From contig JANXVE010000052.1 in NCBI GenBank assembly GCA_025351825.1, forward strand, positions 1-64,000: DNA of 64,000 nt, read 5' to 3'. The notes under the pieces were generated by a model. That model was not told the origin of the DNA and did no database searches. It saw nothing but the letters and a program-made list of their open reading frames with translations. Positions 57,301 through 64,000 of the stretch are shown here, piece after piece. The stretch's first letter is position 1. Each line of letters begins with the position of its first letter. This DNA is from Chamaesiphon sp. 341R_metabat_111. Lineage in GTDB: Bacteria > Cyanobacteriota > Cyanobacteriia > Cyanobacteriales > Chamaesiphonaceae. The position numbers and the translations under genes are program-made.

Positions 57301-58836
57301 ATCTTTGCTAGCGATGTATAAAGCGAATTTACCGCTGCTGGGATCGTTAATGGTTGCGGGGGTAAATGTGTCATAAATAACATTGCTACCAGAAACAGCA
57401 GTGTAGACTAGGTTTTCAATCACAGATGGTCCAGATGTCGCTAAATTGACTCTGGTATTACCATCATCGATATAAAGGTTGGCTTTAATCCCTACCTCGC
57501 TTCCGGTAATCAAGGTAGCCTGACCCGTAAACCATGTGTTGTTCTTGCCATCGGTATTAGAACTGCTAATACCGACACCAGTACCAAAATTATTTTCGAT
57601 CGGATTCTCAGTTTTACCGCTACTAATACTGTACGATCGCTCTGTCACTAGCGAACTATTCAATGCTTTAGCTTGATAAAAAACTCGATCGCCATTAATA
57701 CCAAAATTGGCAGCAGAAACACTTTCAGCGATTTTGGTACTTTGCCCATTATTGTAGAGATACAAGTCTTCTTTTGACAGATACACTACTTTGCTACCTG
57801 ATACGACGGCTGTGACGAGAGCGGGTTGAGTATAGGCATCTTGACCAGCAGGTAATGTAACTAGATCGACTATTTTCGTACCGTCATAAAACCGTAGAGT
57901 TTGGGCAGATACACCTGAAAGTGAAGTACCTTGTGTATTTTCGTTCCAGACGATCGACTTATCACTATCAATGACGAGGTTTGTGACATTTTTGGCTCCA
58001 GGCACTAGCGTATTACTTTTATCGCTAATTCGGTAGATATTAATCCCACCATCAGTTGCCCAAGCAATCCGATCTCCGGCGAAATCTGCACCAGTAGTCT
58101 TGCCTAAATCTGTAGTGGTGGTGCCATCATACAAAAAGGTGTGATAAACCGGAACTTGATAACCACCCAATGGTTCATCAACAAACTGACCCCAAACTAC
58201 TTTACCGCTATCGATACGAGTAGAGGCAGGCAAAAAAGCTGGTGAATTAGATGATTTATAGACGTTAGAGGTCTCCGTACTCAGAGTTTTAGTACTGGTA
58301 CCATCAAATAACCGGAGAGTTGAAGTAGCCCCAGTACCTTCTTGCCAGACAACTAGATTGCCAGAGATTTTGCTAAACCCAATAATGACGTTGCTACTGA
58401 GTTTTTTGATAGTGTATCCAGCCTCAGCCGCAGTTTTGTTAATAGTTGTCGCTGGAATTGTCGCAACTAGATCGTTATCAGTGATGAGGACGGTAGCAGT
58501 TTGACTGGTACCCAGAGTGTAAGCGGCATCTGCGACGATCGATACTTTGACAGTTTGGGTATTTTCAGGGATCGTATCATCGATCGGAATCACTGGCAGA
58601 TCGAGAGAATCCTGTCCCGCTGAAAAAGTAACCGTAGTAGGCAGTACTTGATAATCTTCGCCAGGAGTGGCATAGCTACTACTGCTAGCGTCGAGCAGAC
58701 TATATTGGGAAATGGTATTTAGTTTTACCGTTAAAGGCTGAGTGAGATCGCCAGTACGGGCGATCGTAAATGCGCCCTGAGTATTGGGTTCGCCAGCATT
58801 TTGTTTGTTGGTAATATTGACTGTTGAGCTTGCCAT
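54304..58836 (-). CDS. Mosaic surface protein: Calx-beta, propeller, Ig-like, FG-GAP and DUF4114
   Basis: 1510 residues. One N-terminal Calx-beta domain (about 1-125, ending VLITDNDL). A propeller-like region follows (about 145-515). Two near-identical cadherin/He_PIG-type Ig domains (about 520-735) share NTFTDPDxGDxLSYSAKL, LPTWLTF and TRTFAGTPAAGD. About seven or eight FG-GAP/VCBS repeats follow (about 740-1075), each with a DFNGDGILDL Ca2+-binding loop and VLLGNGKGSFGT. A Pro/Thr/Val linker precedes two C-terminal DUF4114 modules ending DRDFNDLVVSMNVKI. No Sec signal. Likely a Ca2+-stabilised adhesin or matrix protein, upstream in the same leftward cluster as the two other DUF4114 genes. 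Confidence 0.88.
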   Translation of the reverse strand: MASSTVNITNKQNAGEPNTQGAFTIARTGDLTQPLTVKLNTISQYSLLDASSSSYATPGEDYQVLPTTVTFSAGQDSLDLPVIPIDDTIPENTQTVKVSIVADAAYTLGTSQTATVLITDNDLVATIPATTINKTAAEAGYTIKKLSSNVIIGFSKISGNLVVWQEGTGATSTLRLFDGTSTKTLSTETSNVYKSSNSPAFLPASTRIDSGKVVWGQFVDEPLGGYQVPVYHTFLYDGTTTTDLGKTTGADFAGDRIAWATDGGINIYRISDKSNTLVPGAKNVTNLVIDSDKSIVWNENTQGTSLSGVSAQTLRFYDGTKIVDLVTLPAGQDAYTQPALVTAVVSGSKVVYLSKEDLYLYNNGQSTKIAESVSAANFGINGDRVFYQAKALNSSLVTERSYSISSGKTENPIENNFGTGVGISSSNTDGKNNTWFTGQATLITGSEVGIKANLYIDDGNTRVNLATSGPSVIENLVYTAVSGSNVIYDTFTPATINDPSSGKFALYIASKDSLPNTPVNNPPVVANPISAQSIVSGSPLNFSLAANTFTDPDSGDVLSYSAKLDNNSNLPTWLTFNAVTRTFAGTPAAGDVGNFGIVVTATDKAGLTVTNSFGLNVTAAIVTPVNNVPVVSNPISTQSIISGSALKFIFAANTFTDPDVGDILSYSAKLANGNNLPTWLTFDATTRTFAGTPAAGDAGNLSIDVTATDKAGLKVASNFGLNVTAAVVIPPNNPTTANFSSPAKFAVGIGPNSVTSGDFNGDGILDLVTANGSNTVSVLLGNGKGSFSTATNFAAGNAPNSITARDFNGDGILDLVTANLFSSNVSVLLGDGKGSFGTPTQFDVGYFPSFVTVGDFNGDRILDLVTSDPANNNLSVLLGDGKGNFGTPAKFAVLNHPNSVLVSDFNGDGISDLATTNSYSSNSSVSILLGNGKGSFGTPTSFDVDGYPTSIKVGDFNGDGILDLVTANGSIDVSVLLGNGKGGFGTATNFAVGGSPKSIAIGDFNNDGIADLAITNSAYSISVLLGDGKGGFGTATNFPGYHTPTSATVGDFNGDGLSDLAIAESDGNDVSILLNQNVATPVVTTPVVTPPPVVTTPPVVTPPVVVTNPPVVTNPPVVITPPVVTTSPVVITSPVVTTPPVVTTPVVTPPVNTVNTSPVVTPTSSSSLIPGVTVAKNLFTTDATIKGFGVSAVTQKPTNKVNEIGIFAVDDLTGKIGSIAPGTPEYIKAALDIAKPIFTSLAGDFLNKVNQEFSIDPNKIYQFFEIQDGSIASAKQQIAGGKLPTNLLFSTPDANGKSSIKVTNNSNSDGYKVSVNADELVLNVVKLAGATVNTPIGSKSQTAPQGRTIDLSDYAGQTLKADIITNSSAAYTNNIGFYAVEDSIGTIKLTNGSFVKPGDANYAIEAIKSALTNSLQAGKTDSKLDQSIVGGKIYAPVVVTQGTFADFAAKNPTNVGGANNPNAYFNYIGANSDNVDHFRLIGNNKFGVEDMYGGGDRDFNDLVVSMNVKI

Positions 58837-59187
58837 AGTTTTTCGCTTGTAAAGATTCGGGGTGAAAGGAGCTTAAATTTGGTCAGCAACGGGATCGATC
58901 GCGATTGAAAATAAATTTAGATCGATCGGTGTACTCAGCTAAGTTATTCAACTCCAAATTGATAGATATATGGTGCTAATTTAAAACTAGCTTAGAAAAA
59001 TATTACAGAGTGTTTGTGGAAGCAGTTATTTTGTCGATCTATCTTAATTTAGGTGTGGATGTAAGTAATTAGGTTCGATCGAGCCTAATTACAATCCTTA
59101 CACTCATAGACTACCCGTCGAGAACTAGTAAATTATCACTTGGCTAAAAATAATCTAACAGCCGATCGGACACCAGCATAAAAGATA
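58837..59187. other. 351 bp intergenic region between LRR and mosaic genes
   Basis: Contains the promoter side of the leftward mosaic gene and, nearer the LRR gene, the hairpin at 59066-59091. No gene is seen. Confidence 0.4.
59066..59091 (-). terminator. Hairpin after the LRR gene
   Basis: TAATTAGG and CCTAATTA flank a CGATCG-containing centre (with GTAAG/CTTAC outside it), about 100 bp past the LRR stop codon on the leftward strand. Confidence 0.5.
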
Positions 59188-60078
59188 TTAAAACCGACAA
59201 ATAGACTCTGGTTTTATGGGACATTTTTTTTCGAGAATGGGGTTTTTGTAAAGATAAAGTTCAGTTAACTTATTCAATCCAGACAACGGATTAATATCGA
59301 CAATTTGATTGCTATTGAGATAGAGTTCAGTTAACTTACTCAATCCAGACAGTGGCTTAACATCGACGAGTTGGTTTTGATTGAGACCAAGACGAGTTAA
59401 ATTACTCAATCCAGCCAGTGGCTTAACATCGATGATTTGATTCCCATTGAGACCAAGATAAGTTAGTTTACTCAATCCAGCCAGTGGCTTGACATCAACG
59501 ATTTGATTCCCATTGAGATCGAGATAAGTTAATTTACTCAATCCAGCCAGTGGCTTGACATCAATGATTTTATTGCCCACGATCTCAATAGCAACTAAGT
59601 TGCTCAATCCAGCCAGTGGCTTGATATCGACGATTTGATTGCCACTGAGACCGAGAGCATTTAATTTATTCAATCCAGCCAGTGGCTTGACATCGATGAT
59701 TTGATTGCCATCGAGACCAACAGCAACTAAATTATTCAATTCAGTCAGTGGCTTGATATCGACGATTTTATTACTATTGAGAGCAAGAATAGTTAAATTA
59801 CTCAATCCAGTTAATGGCTTTAGATCGCTGATTCTATTCTTCCTGAGATCGAGTTTAGTTAGACTTTTGAGTTGAATATTAGCTTTTTGACAGTCTTCAG
59901 TACCAGCTTTTGTAAGCAATACATCGATCGTTTTTCTAGTTTCAGCAGGTACAGTATTTTTCTCCTGACACCACTCGGCGAAGCTTTTCACTTTCACCTG
60001 TGCGAGGGTAACTGCTGCTACGGGCAGAACTTGAAATAATAATGTTGATAGACTTAGAAGTGCAAAGAATTTTTTCAT
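59188..60078 (-). CDS. Secreted leucine-rich-repeat protein (22-residue internalin/SDS22-like repeats)
   Basis: 296 residues from the ATG at 60078, chosen because it begins MKKFFALLSLSTLLFQVLPVAA, a clear Sec signal; a longer frame starts at 60156. After a cap region (about 30-75, two Cys) there are nine LRRs of exactly 22 residues with consensus LxxLxLNxNQIxDVKPLxGL, then a C-terminal cap (KNPILEKKCP). The fold is a curved beta-sheet for protein binding. The repeats are highly similar, suggesting recent expansion. It sits 88 bp from the next leftward gene, so co-transcription is possible. Confidence 0.9.
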   Translation of the reverse strand: MKKFFALLSLSTLLFQVLPVAAVTLAQVKVKSFAEWCQEKNTVPAETRKTIDVLLTKAGTEDCQKANIQLKSLTKLDLRKNRISDLKPLTGLSNLTILALNSNKIVDIKPLTELNNLVAVGLDGNQIIDVKPLAGLNKLNALGLSGNQIVDIKPLAGLSNLVAIEIVGNKIIDVKPLAGLSKLTYLDLNGNQIVDVKPLAGLSKLTYLGLNGNQIIDVKPLAGLSNLTRLGLNQNQLVDVKPLSGLSKLTELYLNSNQIVDINPLSGLNKLTELYLYKNPILEKKCPIKPESICRF

Positions 60079-60166
60079 GATTTTAATGATGAGAATATAG
60101 TTGATATCGATGACCTTTTGTCTGCTTTCTCTTAAGTTCGAGCACATCATCAGCAAAAGATCTCAA

Positions 60167-60802
60167 TTAATCCCACATACCGCCAAAGAAATTAAGACCG
60201 ACCTGGAGTTCCGTACCGTAAACACTATTTGCTGGTAAAACGACAGCACCAGTGATACTCAGATTACGGTTAATACTAAGATCGACTCCAGCAGTACCAA
60301 ACAAAGAAAAGGCACTGGTATCACCATTCCCAGTAATTTGGGGAATGGATTTCGATCCTAGTCCAACTCCAACAAAAGGATTAAACGTCGATTTTCGATC
60401 GCTAAGACTGTAAGTCAGAGCACCATCAATCGCTTTAAATGATAGTCCTGCTCTAATCCGAATATTAGGTCCAAGTGGGATATTGGGGCGGATACCAAAA
60501 TCGGTAAGTCCATTACTAGAATTGATATAAGGTGCAAGTAAGATTGCTAGACCGATCGCCTCTTCCTTTGTCTTAAACTCCAGACATGCTGGGTCTCCAG
60601 CATATTCATACTTTTCGGGCCTGCCATATTGTCGTTCATTCTGATTGAGATCGCTTACCTTCTTTTGAGCGCGACCGTAATCATCCTGAGACACACATCC
60701 TGCATGAGCTGGAGAATTGGTAATCGCGATCGCTACTCCGGTAGTCAGAAGAGTCAGGGCTAAAGTCTTGGTAGTTTTGGAATGAATGAGATTGACTATC
60801 AT
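60167..60802 (-). CDS. Exported beta-rich protein, possibly a small outer-membrane barrel
   Basis: 211 residues. A Sec signal ends near AHA-GC (about residue 34). Two Cys follow in the exported part. The C-terminal 110 residues alternate polar and hydrophobic residues (NIRIRAGLSFKAIDGALTYSLS, FNPFVGVGLGSKSI, FSLFGTAGVDLSINRNLSITGAVVLP, ELQVGLNFFGGMWD), with a terminal aromatic, as in small outer-membrane barrels. Function unknown. First gene upstream of the LRR gene on the same strand. Confidence 0.75.
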   Translation of the reverse strand: MIVNLIHSKTTKTLALTLLTTGVAIAITNSPAHAGCVSQDDYGRAQKKVSDLNQNERQYGRPEKYEYAGDPACLEFKTKEEAIGLAILLAPYINSSNGLTDFGIRPNIPLGPNIRIRAGLSFKAIDGALTYSLSDRKSTFNPFVGVGLGSKSIPQITGNGDTSAFSLFGTAGVDLSINRNLSITGAVVLPANSVYGTELQVGLNFFGGMWD

Positions 60803-61237
60803 TATTAGTTCAAATAATTTTGTTGAATGAGTTTTGAGGGTGAAGCGAACGATTGTTGCTTCCGATCCGAAAAGATGATTGGTACTTAATGATTTAGAAC
60901 TCGGTATATTTTAAGCATGTTTCCTGCTTTCTCCATTCAGGCATCGTAGAAAAGGCTAAATCGAATCAGCAGCAGGATCGACCGCGCTCGAGGATAAATT
61001 TAGATCGAGATAATAAAATACTTGTAGACCAAGTCAAGCGTAACTCACAGAAAATCGTGCTGAAGCTAAAAATCAGCCATTTAGCTGATGACAAATTTTA
61101 CGCGATATTAAATAAATGGCTCGATCCACTTCAAAACTGTTACCCAGATTTACTTTTAACTTGAGGAATGTACCGATATCTATGAGACAATACTCTAGAA
61201 ATTGGATACAAATTGGATACAAACTTTTTAGCATCAC
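60803..61237. other. Divergent intergenic region before the STAND gene
   Basis: 435 bp. Immediately before the STAND ATG is a direct repeat of AAATTGGATAC (61199-61209 and 61210-61220), a candidate regulator site. A 67-codon leftward frame here overlaps the STAND start and is not called. No RNA gene recognised. Confidence 0.4.
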
Positions 61238-64000
61238 ATGATTCCTCGTCGCGTACGTCAAATCCTCAACTACCATCTCTTCAATCAGCGCGGCAAGGGC
61301 ATTACCGAGATCGAACAGCAGATTTTTGAGGAGATCTGGCAGGATCGTGACTACAATGCGATCGCCAAAGCTACCGGATATCAGCCTGTGAGCGTGCGGC
61401 GGCTGGCTGCTCAGCTATTTCAAGAACTCTCAACCGCGACAGAACAAAAAGTCACCAAGACAAACTTTCAGGTGGTGTTCAACCAACTGGCACTCGATCG
61501 ACAATCTACAGTAGATTGGGAAGATGCGCCGACTGATATTCAGCCATTTTGTGGGCGGATGACTGAACTAGAAAAACTCTCCCAATGGGTATTAATTGAC
61601 AACTGTAAACTAATTGCAATTCTGGGAATTGGTGGCATCGGTAAAACAGCATTAGCCACTAAACTGGGGCAACAATTGCAAGATGGATTTGAATATGTAA
61701 TTTGGCGATCGCTACGGGAAGCTCCACCACTCAATCAACTCCTCGGCGATCTAATTGGTGTCCTCTCTCAACATGCTAATCTCGAACTTTCCAAGACAGC
61801 TCCAAAGCGGATTGCCCTATTATTAGAACAACTTCAGCAGCATCGCTGTCTATTAATCTTAGATAACGTCGAAGCGATTATGAATCCAGGTGAATATGCT
61901 GGAAATTATCGTGAAGGCTATGGCAACTATGGAGATCTATTTCATCGATTGGGAAGTAGTCAACATCAAAGCTGTGTGGTGATGACTAGTCGCGAACCAC
62001 CAGCGGAAATCACCGAGCTGAGTGGAAATAAGCTACCAGTAAGGACTCTACCACTAGCTGGAATTGCTGATGCTGGCGCAGACTTGCTAGATAAGATGTC
62101 AGTAGATGGTAAATTCTCAGAACTCCAAGAAATTAGCGATCGATGTCAAGGCAATCCACTTTACCTGCGGATTATTGCCAATACAATCGCTAATAACTTT
62201 GAAGGAGATCTAGCAGCATTTCTGGAATCAGATCGCTATACTTACGCCAAGATTAGTAATATTCTCACGGCTCAACTATCCAGATTGACAACTGATGAAA
62301 AACTATTAATTTATTATCTAGCAATTCAGCGGGAACCAGTCTCGATCGAATCAATGATTGTCCACTTCGCACCATTAGGACTCGATCGATCTTTGCCGAC
62401 AACTGTTGATTCCTTGATTAAAAGATCGATCGTTCAAGCGATCGGCAGTAACAATACGATCTCCACCAAATTAGTAAATAAACTTGGTAAGAATAAACGC
62501 TATACTCTCCAGAACGTCATCCTGGAATTTACAACCGACAGACTACGTGAAGATCTCAGTTTAGAGCTACAAGTACCAGAACAGGGGTTGTTTTTTTTTA
62601 ACCACCTGCTGCTCTACCCCACCACCTCGCCAACATACATTCGCGAGATTCAACAGCGGCTGTTTCTGGCACCGATTAGCCGCGTAATTGCCCAACAACA
62701 TGGTGAGAATGCTGTCACCTACCTCCAATCCCTAATTTCCACTATTCGTAATCTCACGCCCTTAGGCTGTGGTGCCGGAAATATCCTCAATCTCGCCCAC
62801 GAACTCCAAGCTGATTTTACTGGTTGGGATTTAACCAATTTGCACATTGCCGAAGTAGATTTTCAGCGAATATTACTACGTCGAGTAGATTTTAGGGGGA
62901 CTAGATTCGATCGATGTCGGTTTGCTCAGGGGATGGGATCGATTATTGGACTCAGTTTCAGCTCAGATGGGCGATATTTAGCAGCCAGTGACACTCGATT
63001 TCAGATCAAAATTTGGGAAGTGGCTACCAATCGCGAAATCGTCATGCTGATTGGACATCAGAGCTGGGTATGGGATGTCCAATTTAGTCACGATCGTCAG
63101 TACCTGATTAGCGGCAGTAGCGACGAAACAATCCGAATTTGGCATATCTCCAGCGGTGAGTGTGTACAAGTTCTCACAGGGCATAGTGACTGGGTGTGGC
63201 GCGTTAATTTTATCTTCAATAGTCAGCTTGCGATTAGCATTGGTGCCGATCGACAAGTAAAGATTTGGTGGTGGAAAAAGGGACAAAATTTACTGACTTT
63301 TACCGTGCCAGATTTCGGTGTGCGCGATGGTATCTTTCACGCTCGCAGACGGTTGTTGGCGGTTTGTGGGGAAGAGGGAATTAGAATTTGGCAGATTTGG
63401 CTGGGTGTCCAAGTCAAAGTAATTCGCGATCCGCGAGCACTCAATCTGCGACGGCTGGCATTTAGCCCCGATGGTAAAAAGATTTTGGGAGCAAATTTTT
63501 CGCGGACGATTCACTGTTGGGATGTAGATACGGGGGCGCATTTATTCGATCTCTGCGGACACCCCACTCAAGTGGGGCATATCAATTTTGGAACTGCTGG
63601 GCAAGTTATTTCTTCTTGTCTCGAACAAATTCGGGTGTGGAATCTGGAGACAGGCGCTTGTCTGAGATCGATCGATTTTGCAGCCGATTGTGGCAAAGGT
63701 GCCGCCTATCACGCCCCATTTGTCGCTACAGGTAGCGATAATGGCACAATTCACCTCTGGAACGTAGAAACAGGCAAATGTCTCTCAACTGCTGGCGGTT
63801 GTGCGCCCCGAATGATGAGTTTAGCAACCAATCCTCACAATGCGATCGTCGCTAGCGGTAGAGATGATGGCAGCCTATCATTGTGGCAGGTGGAAAATCG
63901 GGGAAAATTATCAAGTCCAATTACGTTCCAGGCACATCAAGGATTGGCAGGCGGACTAGCCTTCAGTCCCAATGGTAAACTAGTCGCCAGTACGGGTAGC
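61238..64000 (+). CDS. STAND NTPase: HTH, NB-ARC, pentapeptide-like linker, WD40 (runs off right edge)
   Basis: 921 codons are open to the last base. The N-terminal winged-HTH-like domain (about 1-80; NQRGKGITEIEQQIFEEIWQ, YNAIAKATGYQPVSVRRLA) resembles the N-terminal domain of vWA-MoxR-associated and related cyanobacterial proteins. The NB-ARC/NTPase has P-loop ILGIGGIGKTALA (about 128-140), Walker B CLLILDNVEA and VVMTSRE sensor. A winged-helix region then leads to a pentapeptide-like linker (DFTGWDLTNLHIAEVDFQRI, about 525-560), followed by WD40 blades from about 565 to the edge. Such proteins are signal-sensing ATPases, some antiviral. The effector and signal are unknown. Confidence 0.93.
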   Translation, partial: MIPRRVRQILNYHLFNQRGKGITEIEQQIFEEIWQDRDYNAIAKATGYQPVSVRRLAAQLFQELSTATEQKVTKTNFQVVFNQLALDRQSTVDWEDAPTDIQPFCGRMTELEKLSQWVLIDNCKLIAILGIGGIGKTALATKLGQQLQDGFEYVIWRSLREAPPLNQLLGDLIGVLSQHANLELSKTAPKRIALLLEQLQQHRCLLILDNVEAIMNPGEYAGNYREGYGNYGDLFHRLGSSQHQSCVVMTSREPPAEITELSGNKLPVRTLPLAGIADAGADLLDKMSVDGKFSELQEISDRCQGNPLYLRIIANTIANNFEGDLAAFLESDRYTYAKISNILTAQLSRLTTDEKLLIYYLAIQREPVSIESMIVHFAPLGLDRSLPTTVDSLIKRSIVQAIGSNNTISTKLVNKLGKNKRYTLQNVILEFTTDRLREDLSLELQVPEQGLFFFNHLLLYPTTSPTYIREIQQRLFLAPISRVIAQQHGENAVTYLQSLISTIRNLTPLGCGAGNILNLAHELQADFTGWDLTNLHIAEVDFQRILLRRVDFRGTRFDRCRFAQGMGSIIGLSFSSDGRYLAASDTRFQIKIWEVATNREIVMLIGHQSWVWDVQFSHDRQYLISGSSDETIRIWHISSGECVQVLTGHSDWVWRVNFIFNSQLAISIGADRQVKIWWWKKGQNLLTFTVPDFGVRDGIFHARRRLLAVCGEEGIRIWQIWLGVQVKVIRDPRALNLRRLAFSPDGKKILGANFSRTIHCWDVDTGAHLFDLCGHPTQVGHINFGTAGQVISSCLEQIRVWNLETGACLRSIDFAADCGKGAAYHAPFVATGSDNGTIHLWNVETGKCLSTAGGCAPRMMSLATNPHNAIVASGRDDGSLSLWQVENRGKLSSPITFQAHQGLAGGLAFSPNGKLVASTGS

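Noticed and set aside
61073-61276. 67-codon leftward frame before the STAND gene
   Set aside because: Overlaps the STAND start codon region and has no family signal.

Overview
The window looks like a chromosomal segment from a cyanobacterium. The reasons are lineage-typical genes (Vipp1/IM30, light-repressed LrtA, an FHA-fused class A PBP, Ycf51, DUF2862, a HetZ-like protein, an HpsA-like pseudopilin protein, Uma2 nucleases), plus very frequent CGATCG/GATCGATC strings of HIP1 type and several families of short dispersed and tandem repeats. I cannot name the genus from sequence alone.

Left edge (1-687): the end of a Tn7-like transposon. It holds the first 128 codons of a TnsB transposase running off the left edge, then a non-coding end with five copies of a TnsB-site-like repeat and a terminal TGTACA. 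From memory, both the protein and the end resemble cyanobacterial type V-K CRISPR-associated transposons (CAST). Whether Cas12k, TnsC, TniQ and a CRISPR array lie to the left cannot be seen here.

688-23 kb is mostly housekeeping: thrB, lrtA, FHA-PBP1, a Tat-exported Mn superoxide dismutase, vipp1, a DciA-like protein, rpsN, a solo groEL with a perfect CIRCE operator, two tandem methyltransferase paralogues with a GNAT/FemAB-type enzyme, miaB, a Ca2+/H+ exchanger, a higBA toxin-antitoxin pair with a candidate operator, and ilvA.

23-42 kb: an HpsA-like secreted protein, a caspase-fold protein whose catalytic His and Cys positions are substituted, a CheW protein, a HetZ-like protein, a Get3/ArsA-like ATPase adjoining DUF2862, a Uma2/macro-domain pair, a second type of methyltransferase, a parvulin, a redoxin, ycf51, sufU, an SLBB polysaccharide-export protein and mnmA.

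42-61 kb is a leftward cluster of surface or secreted proteins: a 3328-residue protein (DUF4347, about 21 Calx-beta domains, two DUF4114 modules), a 517-residue DUF4114 protein, a 1510-residue Calx-beta/propeller/Ig-like/FG-GAP/DUF4114 protein, a 22-residue-repeat LRR protein and a small exported beta-rich protein. The giant gene has a higher-order repeat of four Calx-beta domains with a period of about 1.42 kb. The right edge (61238-64000) is an open STAND NTPase (HTH, NB-ARC, pentapeptide-like linker, WD40) that continues off the window.

A recurring non-coding theme is repeats in functional positions. Near-identical palindromes sit between three convergent gene pairs, and heptamer tandem repeats abut two start codons.
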